The notes beneath the pieces are model-generated. The model searched no databases. It was not told the DNA's origin and was given only the letters and a program-made list of their open reading frames with translations. This document shows, in pieces, positions 24,060 through 31,853 of a stretch of 35,955 nt of DNA (its first letter is position 1; each line of letters opens with the position of its first letter). The position numbers and the translations under genes are program-made. The DNA lies in the NCBI GenBank assembly GCA_018818125.1, contig JAHISQ010000079.1, positions 1-35,955 on the forward strand. The letters run 5' to 3'. The stretch comes from Candidatus Rifleibacteriota bacterium (GTDB lineage Bacteria; Muiribacteriota; Ozemobacteria; Ozemobacterales; Ozemobacteraceae).

Positions 24060-26621
24060 ATGAAGCCAATTCGAACCTTTATCGTGGTTCCCAGTCTACC
24101 GGAGCCTCTGGCACCTCTCAAAGAGCTTGCCTATAATCTCTGGTGGTGCTGGAACCCTGAAGCAATAGCTCTCTGGCGCCGGCTCGACCCGGTACAGTGG
24201 GAGTCGACCTACCACAATCCCGTGAAAATGCTGGGCTCGATTTCTCAGGAGCGCCTTGAAGCTAAAGCCCACGACGAAGCTTTTCTCGCAAATTTGATTC
24301 GCGTTCATGAGCATTTTAAAGCTTATATGAGCGATAAACAGACCTGGTTTGCCAAAAACCACGGTTATAACGATAAACCGGTTGTTGCTTATTACTCGGC
24401 TGAATTCGGGCTGACCGAAAGCGTCAGACTCTATTCCGGCGGTCTCGGCATGCTCGCCGGCGATCACCTCAAGTCTGCATCAGATTTAGGCATTCCGTTG
24501 GTAGGTATTGGCCTGCTTTATCGCGTTGGTTATTTCCAGCAGCGACTTAATGCCGGCGGCTACCAGCAGGAAGTCTACCCCGAGAACGACTTTCACAACA
24601 TGCCGGTCGAGCCGGTCAAAGACAAGGAAGGCAATCATCTTCAAATCAGCTTGCAGTTGCCTGGGCGCTCCCTTTCCTGTTTGCTCTGGAAACTTCAGAT
24701 CGGTCGCGTGCCACTCTATCTGCTAGACACCGATACTCCAGCAAATTCTTCCGGTGACCGCTGGATCACCCGTGAGCTTTATGGCGGCGACACCGAAACC
24801 CGTATCATGCAGGAAATCGTGCTTGGTATCGGCGGTTTGCGCGCTCTGCATGCTCTTGATCTGCATCCCTGCGTTTATCACATGAACGAAGGGCATTCCG
24901 CTTTTCTGGCTCTCGAACGTATCGCTGTTGCCATGGAACGCCACCAGATGACTTTCAGAGAAGCGCTTGAGTTGACCCGCTCAGGCAACGTGTTTACCAC
25001 TCATACTCCGGTTCCGGCGGGCATTGACGTATTCTCGAAGGAAATGATGGATAAATACTTTGCCCAGTATTATTCAAAGCTTGGCATTGGCTGGCAGGAA
25101 TTCATGGATCTCGGCTGGCAGCTCAACACCCCGAAAGGCGACGGCTTCTCGATGGCTGTTTGCGCACTGAACCTCTGCGGCGAAGCCAACGGCGTCAGTC
25201 AGTTGCATGGCAGGGTTTCGCGAAAAATGTGGGGCAATCTCTACCCGTCAGTGCCTTTCCAGGAAATCCCGATCAAAGCTATCACCAACGGTGTGCATAC
25301 CCATTCATATGTATCTCAGGAAATGTCGGCATTGTTCGACCGCTATCTTGGGCCGCGCTGGGTTATGAATCCTGGCGATCAAACCGTCTGGGACAAAATT
25401 GACATGATCCCGATGGAAGAACTCTGGCGCACGCATGAGCGCCGCCGCGAGCGTCTGGTTGCCTTCGCCCGCAGCCGTCTTGAAAAACAGCTGCGTCAGC
25501 GCAATGCACCGCCCTCAGAAATTGCTCTGGCCGGCGAAGTTCTCAATCCTGAATATCTCACAATTGGTTTTGCCCGCCGCTTTGCAACATACAAGCGCGC
25601 CACTCTCCTGTTCAAGGACAAGGAGCGCCTGATCCGTATTTTGACCAACAAAGATAAGCCTATCCAGATCATTGTTGCTGGTAAGGCTCATCCCAAAGAT
25701 GAGCCGGGTAAGAACTACATTAAAGAAATCGTCAAACAGAGCAACGATCCTATTTTGCGTCGTCATATTGTCTTTATCGAAGACTATGATGTCGTAGTCG
25801 CGCGTTATCTCGTGCAGGGCGTTGATGTCTGGTTAAATAACCCGCGCCGCCCACAGGAAGCCAGTGGCACTTCAGGTATGAAGGCAGCAGCGAATGGCGT
25901 TCTAAATCTTTCCATTCTCGACGGTTGGTGGGATGAAGCTTATCAGCCGGGCATCGGCTGGGCTATCGGCACTCGTGAAGAATATGAAGACAATGAGTAT
26001 CAGGATGAAATCGAAGCCAACTCATTGTATGAGCTTCTCGAAAAAGAAGTTGCGCCGACCTTCTACGATCTGTCGGGTGATGATCTGCCGCGTCGCTGGA
26101 TCACCATGATGAAAGACTGCATGAGGATTGTTAACCCGATTTTTAATACGAACCGCATGGTTGGCGAGTATAACGATCGTTTTTATGTGCCGGCCGACAA
26201 ACGTTACCGTGCAATCTCGGCAAATAACCGCCAGCGCGCGCGCGATCTGGCAGCCTGGCTCGATAACGTTCGCAATAACTGGCCTGCAATCCGTATCGAG
26301 CATGTCGAAGCTAATGGCAGCGATGAACATCACGTTGGTGATCTGGTCGAGGTAAAAGCTCGAGTAAATCTGGCGAATCTCAAGGCTTCGGATGTTCTGG
26401 TTCAGGTTTTTTATGGTCAGATGAAAAGCGAAGAAGACATCAGACAGGGTGAAATCGCTGATCTTAAACTGGTTAAACAGGATGGTTCGAGTGCCGAATT
26501 CAAGGGTAGCATTCCGCTTACCACAAGCGGCAAGCTGGGACTGGCACTACGCATAATGCCATCGCATGAGGATCTTGTGCATCCGCTGCTTACCGGCCAC
26601 ATTCTCTGGGCCACCTGCTGA
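24060..26621 (+). CDS. glgP: Alpha-glucan (glycogen) phosphorylase
   Basis: 853 residues, GT35 family of the short bacterial/archaeal type. The N-terminal DUF3417 region (PSLPEPLAPLKELAYNLWW) precedes the phosphorylase core with YYSAEFGLTE, YSGGLGMLAGDHLKSASDLG, TTHTPVPAGIDVF and NGVHTHSYV. The PLP lysine is K608 in ASGTSGMKAAANGVLNL. It releases glucose-1-phosphate from glycogen or maltodextrins in the cytoplasm. The frame stays open upstream to 23898, but those 54 codons have no family likeness; ATG 24060 is preceded by AGGAGG (24043-24048) at 11 nt and gives the standard N-terminus. No other glycogen genes adjoin it; it is monocistronic with a strong terminator behind. Confidence 0.95.
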   Translation: MKPIRTFIVVPSLPEPLAPLKELAYNLWWCWNPEAIALWRRLDPVQWESTYHNPVKMLGSISQERLEAKAHDEAFLANLIRVHEHFKAYMSDKQTWFAKNHGYNDKPVVAYYSAEFGLTESVRLYSGGLGMLAGDHLKSASDLGIPLVGIGLLYRVGYFQQRLNAGGYQQEVYPENDFHNMPVEPVKDKEGNHLQISLQLPGRSLSCLLWKLQIGRVPLYLLDTDTPANSSGDRWITRELYGGDTETRIMQEIVLGIGGLRALHALDLHPCVYHMNEGHSAFLALERIAVAMERHQMTFREALELTRSGNVFTTHTPVPAGIDVFSKEMMDKYFAQYYSKLGIGWQEFMDLGWQLNTPKGDGFSMAVCALNLCGEANGVSQLHGRVSRKMWGNLYPSVPFQEIPIKAITNGVHTHSYVSQEMSALFDRYLGPRWVMNPGDQTVWDKIDMIPMEELWRTHERRRERLVAFARSRLEKQLRQRNAPPSEIALAGEVLNPEYLTIGFARRFATYKRATLLFKDKERLIRILTNKDKPIQIIVAGKAHPKDEPGKNYIKEIVKQSNDPILRRHIVFIEDYDVVVARYLVQGVDVWLNNPRRPQEASGTSGMKAAANGVLNLSILDGWWDEAYQPGIGWAIGTREEYEDNEYQDEIEANSLYELLEKEVAPTFYDLSGDDLPRRWITMMKDCMRIVNPIFNTNRMVGEYNDRFYVPADKRYRAISANNRQRARDLAAWLDNVRNNWPAIRIEHVEANGSDEHHVGDLVEVKARVNLANLKASDVLVQVFYGQMKSEEDIRQGEIADLKLVKQDGSSAEFKGSIPLTTSGKLGLALRIMPSHEDLVHPLLTGHILWATC

Positions 26622-26642
26622 TCCTGACTACTTAGCTCAAAC

Positions 26643-26675
26643 AAAAGCCCCCGGCAATCATTGCCGGGGGCTTTT
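26643..26675. terminator. Strong bidirectional terminator between glgP and the haem-binding OMP gene
   Basis: A perfect 15-bp stem (26643-26657 with 26661-26675) with a CCCCCGG core, a 3-nt loop, AAAA on the left and TTTTT on the right. It serves both convergent genes. Confidence 0.95.
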
Positions 26676-26696
26676 TATAACCCTGTCATTGTTGCG

Positions 26697-27611
26697 CTAA
26701 AACTTGTATTCGTACTCCGCCGAGAACTGCCAGTATCCGAATTGGTCATCTTTGAGAGTATTGAACAGGTTCGGCAGCAGGCCGGGGCTGTCTTTCTGCA
26801 GCCCCATACTCACCAAACCCATTTCAGACATTTCAGTGCCATACTGTGTGTAGCCGTCTAAAAAAGCGCCGCCGCCAACACAGAGCTTGAGTCCCTTGAG
26901 CGGACGATAACCGAGTTTGCCAATAAAGGATTTGCGCATGGTATAGGTGTCTGCTTTAGAAAAATTGAGTTCGCCGGACCAGGTCATGCGATGCCATGCT
27001 GTTCCAGCCAGGCCAATAGTGGCGCTTTTAGCGTCGAGCTTGTAACGGCCCTGTTCGATCGTGCCGATACTGGCCGCAGCCTTGACCATCATGTGCGGGC
27101 TTACCCAGTGATTGACCTCGCCGTGAAAAGAGTTTGAGCTGGCCGAATCAAGATAAATAGTGGCCAGCCCGCGTCTATAGGGGTCTGGTGCTAATTCCTG
27201 ATTGGTGTAGCCAATAATTGCTGATGTGCGGACAAATTCGTTGCCGTGGCAGTCCATACACGAGTTGACGCTTGGTCTCAGATCTTTTGAGCGATAAACC
27301 TGAACGTCGATGACGTCCCTGGTATAGTCAAAATCAAATTTGGTAACTGATCCACGCAGTTCGACGCGGCTGTCGCTATGAGCATAGCGCACCAGATTGC
27401 GTAGCTCAGCCGTAAAAACATTGCGCCATTCGTTAGCGGTGCGGCCTTCAAAAGATTTTGGAACATGCAGCTGCAGACGATCGTGGCCGATCGCAACACC
27501 CTGCCCGATATCAGCCTGAGCCGGCGAGCCGGTTTCCCAGAGTTCTGCGGCGTTTGCAGCGCCTGCGAAGGTAAGCATCAGACATATCAGCAGCAAATGA
27601 GTTTTGTTCAA
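26697..27611 (-). CDS. Predicted outer-membrane beta-barrel protein with one c-type haem motif
   Basis: 304 residues. Signal peptide of about 21 residues (LLLICLMLTFAGAANA), then a soluble part with a single CxxCH motif, C118-MD-C121-H122 (SCMDCHGNEF). The last 150 residues show alternating polar/hydrophobic strands (ATIYLDSAS, VKAAASIGTIE, GELNFSKADTY, FIGKLGYRPL) and end in Phe (EYEYKF), the usual mark of an outer-membrane barrel. This suggests a haem-bearing porin or cytochrome acting in surface electron transfer; the haem partner and the barrel are inferred. The start is TTG 27611 with AGAGG 7 nt before it. The haem pathway genes are about 17 kb away. No named family recognised. Confidence 0.75.
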   Translation of the reverse strand: MNKTHLLLICLMLTFAGAANAAELWETGSPAQADIGQGVAIGHDRLQLHVPKSFEGRTANEWRNVFTAELRNLVRYAHSDSRVELRGSVTKFDFDYTRDVIDVQVYRSKDLRPSVNSCMDCHGNEFVRTSAIIGYTNQELAPDPYRRGLATIYLDSASSNSFHGEVNHWVSPHMMVKAAASIGTIEQGRYKLDAKSATIGLAGTAWHRMTWSGELNFSKADTYTMRKSFIGKLGYRPLKGLKLCVGGGAFLDGYTQYGTEMSEMGLVSMGLQKDSPGLLPNLFNTLKDDQFGYWQFSAEYEYKF

Positions 27612-27840
27612 AATTCAGCCTCTTGATCTATAGATTCTTATGTCTGTGCATGCTATCAGATCAGCATAAATTTGTCACCAGCCAATACAAAAGCAGCATG
27701 CCATTGCCGGCCTTCAAGTCGGTAGCTTTACGCAGAAATTAAACGATCTAAGTAAGGTGCCCCCGAACTAATTAAGATAATCCTCGCACAAAGACGCGAA
27801 GCCACAAAGAATACAATGAGAATTCCTTAAACCTCTCAAC

Positions 27841-27976
27841 ATGACTCAGAGTGAACTGGCAAACAAACTTGGGGGTTTCATATCCTACTCCAGATACGGC
27901 ACTTCGACTCGAAAGGCTTCTCGGTATGGAAGCTCAGTTCTGGCTTAATCTCCAGTTGGTCTGGGATCTTTATCGT
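27841..27976 (+). pseudogene. Broken higA-like (XRE-type) antitoxin gene remnant
   Basis: An ATG at 27841 reads MTQSELANKLG, the start of the helix-turn-helix of HigA/VapI-type antitoxins. Similarity then jumps to another frame reading VSYPT, followed directly by PDTALRLERLLGMEAQFWLNLQ and WDLYR, the family's C-terminal half. About 11 codons in the middle are missing and the frame is shifted. The 3' end runs to the end of the convergent parE-like gene. Another fragment with the same lesion is at 29699-29790. The remaining 27612-27840 holds no gene, only a 'cacaaagacgcgaagccacaaag' type dispersed sequence. Confidence 0.75.
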
Positions 27977-28269
27977 GTCTGGATCAATTTGTTCCATTTC
28001 TTCGGGTTTTGCTTGAGATGCATGAAGGCGAAAACGACTATTTCCTTGTCTTTGTGCCGATAAAGTATTGCATAGGGAAATCGATTCAGCAGGCAGCGCC
28101 TGGTTGTATCTGAAAAATAATGCCAGGCATCAGGATAAGCAGAAATTCTTCTCAGGCATTCTTTTGCTTCAGCGGCAAGTTCGTAGCCAAGTCCCGGATA
28201 CTGTTCGTTGTAGTAGTCCATGGCCGCTGCTATTTCGTTTTCAGCACAGGAAAGAATGCTAATTTTCAT
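27970..28269 (-). CDS. ParE/RelE-family toxin
   Basis: 99 residues. The N-terminal AENEIAAAMDYYNEQYPGLGYEL, the central TRRCLLNRFPYAILYR and the closing VFAFMHLKQNPKKW are typical of the ParE/RelE plasmid-stabilisation toxin fold. The ATG overlaps the stop of the upstream antitoxin gene as ATGA. Target (gyrase or ribosome-bound mRNA) cannot be told from sequence. Antitoxin-first order is the usual arrangement for this family. Confidence 0.9.
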   Translation of the reverse strand: MKISILSCAENEIAAAMDYYNEQYPGLGYELAAEAKECLRRISAYPDAWHYFSDTTRRCLLNRFPYAILYRHKDKEIVVFAFMHLKQNPKKWNKLIQTR

Positions 28270-28490
28270 CGCTTCGACAGTCTTTTGAAGACGTTTTCGG
28301 GGGAATCGGCTGGAATCTTTCCGGCGTCATAGGCGGCAACCCTGTCTTCTACTTCTCTTCTCCATTTCGCCTCGATTGCAGCGTTGTAAGAGGTCGAAAA
28401 ACTAAAAAAAAGCTGATTCAGCAGTTCTGCCCGATCGATCGGGTCGAGCTGCATCGCTTCTTTTAATATGGCTTCAAGGCCTGCTCCCAT
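28266..28490 (-). CDS. Addiction-module antitoxin partner of the ParE-like toxin
   Basis: 74 residues, matching the small 'addiction module component' family: a helical N-terminus with AMQLDPIDRAELLNQLF and a C-terminus WRREVEDRVAAYDAGKIPAD ending in basic residues. ATG 28490 has AAAGGAGC 6 nt upstream. It is expected to neutralise the toxin and repress the pair's promoter, which should lie in 28491-28545. Confidence 0.87.
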   Translation of the reverse strand: MGAGLEAILKEAMQLDPIDRAELLNQLFFSFSTSYNAAIEAKWRREVEDRVAAYDAGKIPADSPENVFKRLSKR

Positions 28491-28546
28491 ATTGCGCTCC
28501 TTTATGCAAGGCTGAGTACATTATAGCAGCTGCCAGGTTCAAGTGG

Positions 28547-28586
28547 AATGGCCAAGTAAAAATGGACATTTTTTTAAGCGGCCATT
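28547..28586. repeat. Inverted repeat, possible insertion-sequence end remnant
   Basis: AATGGCC (28547-28553) and GGCCATT (28580-28586) flank AAGTAAAAATGGACATTTTT. The style recalls the repeated ends of IS21-family elements, but no transposase gene adjoins it and I cannot confirm the match. It sits between the toxin-antitoxin pair and the Rpn-like gene, in accessory DNA. Confidence 0.3.
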
Positions 28587-28679
28587 TTTGTTTTGTTCAT
28601 TGAGGAGAATTCCACGACTTGACCCTGAGTCGGCTTTAAAATATACTGATCGTAGGCTGATTTGGTAATGGAGGCCACG

Positions 28680-29492
28680 ATGCAGGAGACACCCGTAAAA
28701 TACCTGAGTCCTTTTACTGACTTTGGTTTTAAAAAGCTCTTTGGTGAAGAGTATAACAAAGACCTGCGTTGCGAAAATGAACGCGGCGAATCGTTTATAG
28801 TCGAAATCCAAAAAACCAAGCAGAAGTTTTTTAAGGATCGTGCCCTTTATTATACGAGTTTTCCGATCAGTAAACAGGCTAAGTCTGGCAAAGACTGGAA
28901 CTTCGAGCTCAAAGCGATTTATACGGTGGCTATTCTTGATTTTGTATTTGACGAAGACAAGGCTGACCCCGATAAATACCGCTATGACATTAAACTTTCA
29001 GATATCGAAACGCATAGGGTGTTTTACAACAAGCTGTCTTTCATTTATCTCGAAATGCCCAAGTTCAACAAAACGCTTGAGCAGCTCAAAACCCGCTTCG
29101 ACAAATGGCTATACGTTATAAAAAACCTCGACCGGCTACACAATGTTCCAGAAAAGTTCAAGGATCGCATCTTTAAAAAACTGTTTGCCGCTGCCGAAAT
29201 AGCCAGGTTCACCCCTGAAGAAGCAGAGTCTTACGAAGACAGTCTGAAGGTTTACCGTGATATTGAGAATTCTATTGATACTGCCCGAGAAGAAGGCAAG
29301 GTCAAGGGCAAGATCGAAGGCAAGATCGAGGCCGCAAAAAATATGCTTGCCGACAATCTTTCGGTTGACGCGATATGCAGGTATACGGGCTTGAGTTCGA
29401 CCGAGGTCGAAGCCATTGCCAGGAAGCAGAACAATAAGGTCTCAGAGCCTGCTGCTGAATATTCTGCAAAAAAGCGCCGTCGCCGCGCGTAA
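28680..29492 (+). CDS. Rpn-type PD-(D/E)XK nuclease/transposase-like protein with internal deletion
   Basis: 270 residues. The opening YLSPFTDFGFKKLFGEEYNKD and the later FIVEIQKTKQKFFKDRALYYTSFPI, KLSFIYLEMPKFNK and FDKWLYVIKNL are hallmarks of the Rpn/PDDEXK_2 family. Family members normally carry about 45 residues between NKD and the CENE segment, holding the active-site Asp strand. Here NKD runs straight into LRCENERGE with the frame kept. The ExQ part of the active site (EIQK) remains but the Asp strand is gone, so DNA cleavage is unlikely. The C-terminus has a KGKIEGKIEAAK repeat and a basic tail KKRRRRA. ATG 28680 has GGAGG 5 nt upstream. Confidence 0.85.
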   Translation: MQETPVKYLSPFTDFGFKKLFGEEYNKDLRCENERGESFIVEIQKTKQKFFKDRALYYTSFPISKQAKSGKDWNFELKAIYTVAILDFVFDEDKADPDKYRYDIKLSDIETHRVFYNKLSFIYLEMPKFNKTLEQLKTRFDKWLYVIKNLDRLHNVPEKFKDRIFKKLFAAAEIARFTPEEAESYEDSLKVYRDIENSIDTAREEGKVKGKIEGKIEAAKNMLADNLSVDAICRYTGLSSTEVEAIARKQNNKVSEPAAEYSAKKRRRRA

Positions 29493-29609
29493 GAGCGCCA
29501 ACTAGTCGCCATCTGAAAGCCGCCAGGCTGCAGAAGGCCTTAGTCTTAAACTTTGCTGTGGCTTCTCTTCAATACAGACGATCCGTTAATGATCTGTGGC
29601 AATCCGTGT

Positions 29610-29673
29610 AATCACCCTGGCGTCTCTGTCCTGCAGCGCCAGAGTATCCTCCCACATCCTTTGGTGGACTGCG
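29610..29673 (+). repeat. 64-nt dispersed repeat, copy B
   Basis: Partner of 23707-23770 with about 88% identity. The CTGGCG/CGCCAG hairpin arms are perfect in this copy. It is followed within about 30 nt by the second higA-like fragment, making a composite of decayed repeats between the Rpn-like gene and the pseudopilin array. Confidence 0.7.
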
Positions 29674-29698
29674 GTTCGTCTTTTCTCTACTTGTGTTT

Positions 29699-29790
29699 CG
29701 TGTGGAACTGGCAAACAAACTTGGGGGTTTTATATCCTACTCCAGATACGGCACTTTGGCTCGAAAGGCTTCTCGGTATGGAAGCTCTAA
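29699..29790 (+). pseudogene. Second copy of the broken higA-like fragment
   Basis: Bases 29705-29787 match 27853-27935 with only three differences in 83 nt, including the same internal loss and frame change (ELANKLG then VLYPT/PDTALWLERLLGMEA in the shifted frame). It lacks both the start and the C-terminal FWLNLQ part. The shared lesion shows that duplication followed the breakage. Confidence 0.75.
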
Positions 29791-30105
29791 CCCGATTGCC
29801 TGCATTGGCACGCACATGAACTGCATGCCAGATTTTGCCCGGCAAAATCCAGGGCTCATTACCGTAAAGGATTAAAGTCCGTCGTCCTATGGAGGATTGC
29901 AGCGGTTAAAAAAAAATCTGGCGTGGTTTTCAAGTCGGAGGGTTTACTCCCTGGATCAGCAGGCGCAATGATAGCTTACATGTGTAATAACCACACGTTG
30001 TGTTTAAATTGGCCGATGTGAAAAAACGGTTCCGCTGATTTAAGGTGCTATGCCCATTGAGATATAGTTGTCGACCAGTTTCTGTCTGCTGAAAAAAACG
30101 AAAAA
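29791..30105. other. Gene-free stretch downstream of the pseudopilin array
   Basis: No coding region is credible. A perfect short palindrome, GATTTTGC (29831-29838) with GCAAAATC (29842-29849), is the only clear structure. No convincing terminator with a U tract was found directly after the gene ending at 30106, although its downstream - strand sequence starts with T-rich runs. Confidence 0.5.
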
Positions 30106-30801
30106 TCAGCGGGCTTTTATGACTGTCGCCTGAGAAGAAACACATTGAACACTGTCGCCATCGAGGATAATGTTTGGATCGTTTGCTGCTATTGTGTCCA
30201 GGCCTGGTCTAAAAGATGGATTAATGCCAAAGTCCATTTCAAGAGTGAGCGTCATGTCATAGCTTGAGGTGGCCGCAGCAGTGAAGTTGGTCGGAGGATT
30301 GCTGGAAAATACAAAGTCAGCAGGGGTTATTGTCGTAGGATCGGTGATAATGGGCCTGGTAAGGCGCAGAATAAGGTTGTCGCCATTGTCAACGATCAGC
30401 GTTCTGTTGGTGTCTTCCCAGTAAGCCCTTGAAATCGCCAATTGTGGTCGAAAGTAAACTATGACCTCATCGCCAGTGTCAGCGATTCGATCTGGACCAA
30501 TTGAATAGCAGCTGGAAGACGCCGGTGCAATAACGTATGGACTGCCCCAGGGATCTGCCATCGCCTTGTTGAGATAGGCGCCCACCAGACGGCTGATAGT
30601 GAGTTCGGTGTAAGGTAAGCTCTGGTCGGTTTCAAAACGAATCAGGCCGTTGCGAATCTCATCGAGATCCTGCTTGGCTTTAGAAAAATTGGCGTCTTCA
30701 ATATATTGCTGCACGTAGGGCAATACTGCGCCCGCCAGAATGGCGATGATAGTAATAACTATCAGCAGCTCAAGAAGCGTAAAACCTTTTTGTTTTTTCA
30801 T
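30106..30801 (-). CDS. GspG-like pseudopilin, array member 7 (last)
   Basis: 231 residues. Leader MKKQKG, then FTLLELLIVITIIAILAGAVLPYV; cleavage expected after Gly6 with Glu at +5. A helix (FSKAKQDLDEIRNGLIRFE) and the GspG-like MADPWGSPY follow, then SIGPDRIADTGDE, the loop EDTNRTLIVDNGD in the EF-hand-like position, and an LRLTRPI beta domain. It ends CVSSQATVIKAR, sharing the near-terminal Cys with other members. More divergent than the 31854-34816 group and closest in layout to the 30867 gene. A strong hairpin terminator lies only about 17 nt before its start, so expression needs read-through or a promoter inside the preceding gene. Confidence 0.87.
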   Translation of the reverse strand: MKKQKGFTLLELLIVITIIAILAGAVLPYVQQYIEDANFSKAKQDLDEIRNGLIRFETDQSLPYTELTISRLVGAYLNKAMADPWGSPYVIAPASSSCYSIGPDRIADTGDEVIVYFRPQLAISRAYWEDTNRTLIVDNGDNLILRLTRPIITDPTTITPADFVFSSNPPTNFTAAATSSYDMTLTLEMDFGINPSFRPGLDTIAANDPNIILDGDSVQCVSSQATVIKAR

Positions 30802-30817
30802 TTTACTCTCACAACCT

Positions 30818-30859
30818 AAAAAGATTTCTGACGGTATTTCTACCGTCAGAAATCTTTTT
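30818..30859. terminator. Strong intra-array hairpin terminator or attenuator
   Basis: A perfect 19-bp stem (30818-30836 with 30841-30859) with a 4-nt loop, with AAAAA on one flank and TTTTT on the other, lies in the 65-nt gap between two co-directional pseudopilin genes. On the - strand it directly follows the 30867 gene and precedes the ribosome site of the 30106 gene. Confidence 0.9.
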
Positions 30860-30866
30860 GATCAAT

Positions 30867-31643
30867 TTACAGGGCTTTGATTACAACAACGTTAGATTTA
30901 GATCTGTTACCAACAGCAGGCACTGTTTCTGTAGCATCATAAGGATAAAAAGACTTGTCGGCAGCGTTAAGTGAACCAGCTGTAACTGCCAGTGTGTCGC
31001 GTCCAGGGGTAAACGTGGCGACACCGTAGGCAGTTACGGTAATGAATGCTTCGCGATCGTCTGCGCCGACAATCGGAGCGGCAAACGTCAGAGTGGAAGG
31101 CGTGCCGTTAGTATCTACTATAAAGTCTGCGGGCACTAAGAGGGTTGGGTCTTTTATTTCTCTGGTAAAACGAACTTTGAGTATGTCGCCAGCAGATACT
31201 GAACCGTCTTTGTTCGCGTCGATGTAGGTGACCCTGGACAAAGCCAGTGGCGCTCGATAGTCTGCAGCGATGTCATCGGAAGATGAGTCACCAGCGGCCG
31301 CGCCGCCCAAATTGGGAACATAAGTGGTTGCACGGTTTGGGCCGGATGAGAACGCTACAGAACTGGAAGCGCAAATCAAATATGGAGTGCCCCAGGGATC
31401 GGCCAGTGCTTTACTAAGGTATGGACCTACAAGCTCGGTTAGGTTCGTGTTGGTCCATGCTTTGCCTGTGTCAAGTTCAAAGCGAAGCAGAGCATTTTTG
31501 ATTTCGTCGAGGTCGGCTCGAACTTTAGCCAGGCGTGCGTCTTCTACGTAGTCCTGGACATACGGGATGGCGGCGCCCGCGAGGATAGCGATGATCGTGA
31601 TAACGATCAACAACTCAATAAGTGTAAAACCTTTTCTAAGCAT
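30867..31643 (-). CDS. GspG-like pseudopilin, array member 6
   Basis: 258 residues. Leader MLRKG, then FTLIELLIVITIIAILAGAAIPYV; helix RLAKVRADLDEIKNALLRFE; ALADPWGTPYL; SSGPNR and SSDDIAADYRAPLALSRV. A textbook EF-hand/dockerin-like loop, YIDANKDGSVSAGD, precedes VRFTREI and a C-terminal beta domain ending VVVIKAL. It lacks the near-terminal Cys but has one at LICASSS. AGGAGG lies 8-9 nt before ATG 31643. The 210 nt upstream hold an inverted copy of the dispersed hairpin repeat, so this gene may be a separate unit from the four tandem genes before it. The sharp terminator behind should limit transcription into the next gene. Confidence 0.88.
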   Translation of the reverse strand: MLRKGFTLIELLIVITIIAILAGAAIPYVQDYVEDARLAKVRADLDEIKNALLRFELDTGKAWTNTNLTELVGPYLSKALADPWGTPYLICASSSVAFSSGPNRATTYVPNLGGAAAGDSSSDDIAADYRAPLALSRVTYIDANKDGSVSAGDILKVRFTREIKDPTLLVPADFIVDTNGTPSTLTFAAPIVGADDREAFITVTAYGVATFTPGRDTLAVTAGSLNAADKSFYPYDATETVPAVGNRSKSNVVVIKAL

Positions 31644-31749
31644 ATTAATGCCCTCCTGAAAATTTTGATTCCCAACTTTTAAGAACTCAGATCTTTTGGC
31701 AAGATTAACCGCCTGCCCGGATTAGTACCAATTTCCCTGTAAAGGACTT

Positions 31750-31796
31750 CGGGATACGTGGCGCTAATTGCCAGAGGCCATAAGAGCCACCTAATA
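31750..31796 (-). repeat. Inverted single copy of the dispersed hairpin repeat
   Basis: The reverse complement matches the 22644-22690 sequence closely, from TATTAGGTGGCTCTTATGG to CACGTATCCCG. The palindrome 31758-31790 keeps 12 of 15 pairs around an AGA loop despite substitutions. It lies in the 210-nt gap after the last of the four tandem pseudopilin genes (31644-31853), which otherwise holds no gene. Confidence 0.8.
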
Positions 31797-31853
31797 AAGA
31801 ATTCTTTTTTATCTTCGAACGCTATTAAATGTAACGCAATAACCGTACCACTA

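Noticed and set aside
27640..27745. Possible cyclic-di-GMP (GEMM-I) riboswitch upstream of the haem-binding OMP gene
   Set aside because: A GCGTAAAGC stretch on the - strand recalls part of the motif, but the required GGCAAACC core and the closing helices are missing.
27841..28490. A three-gene toxin-antitoxin locus including the higA-like remnant
   Set aside because: The remnant is on the opposite strand, broken, and duplicated elsewhere without the toxin; the parE-like toxin already has its own overlapping antitoxin gene.
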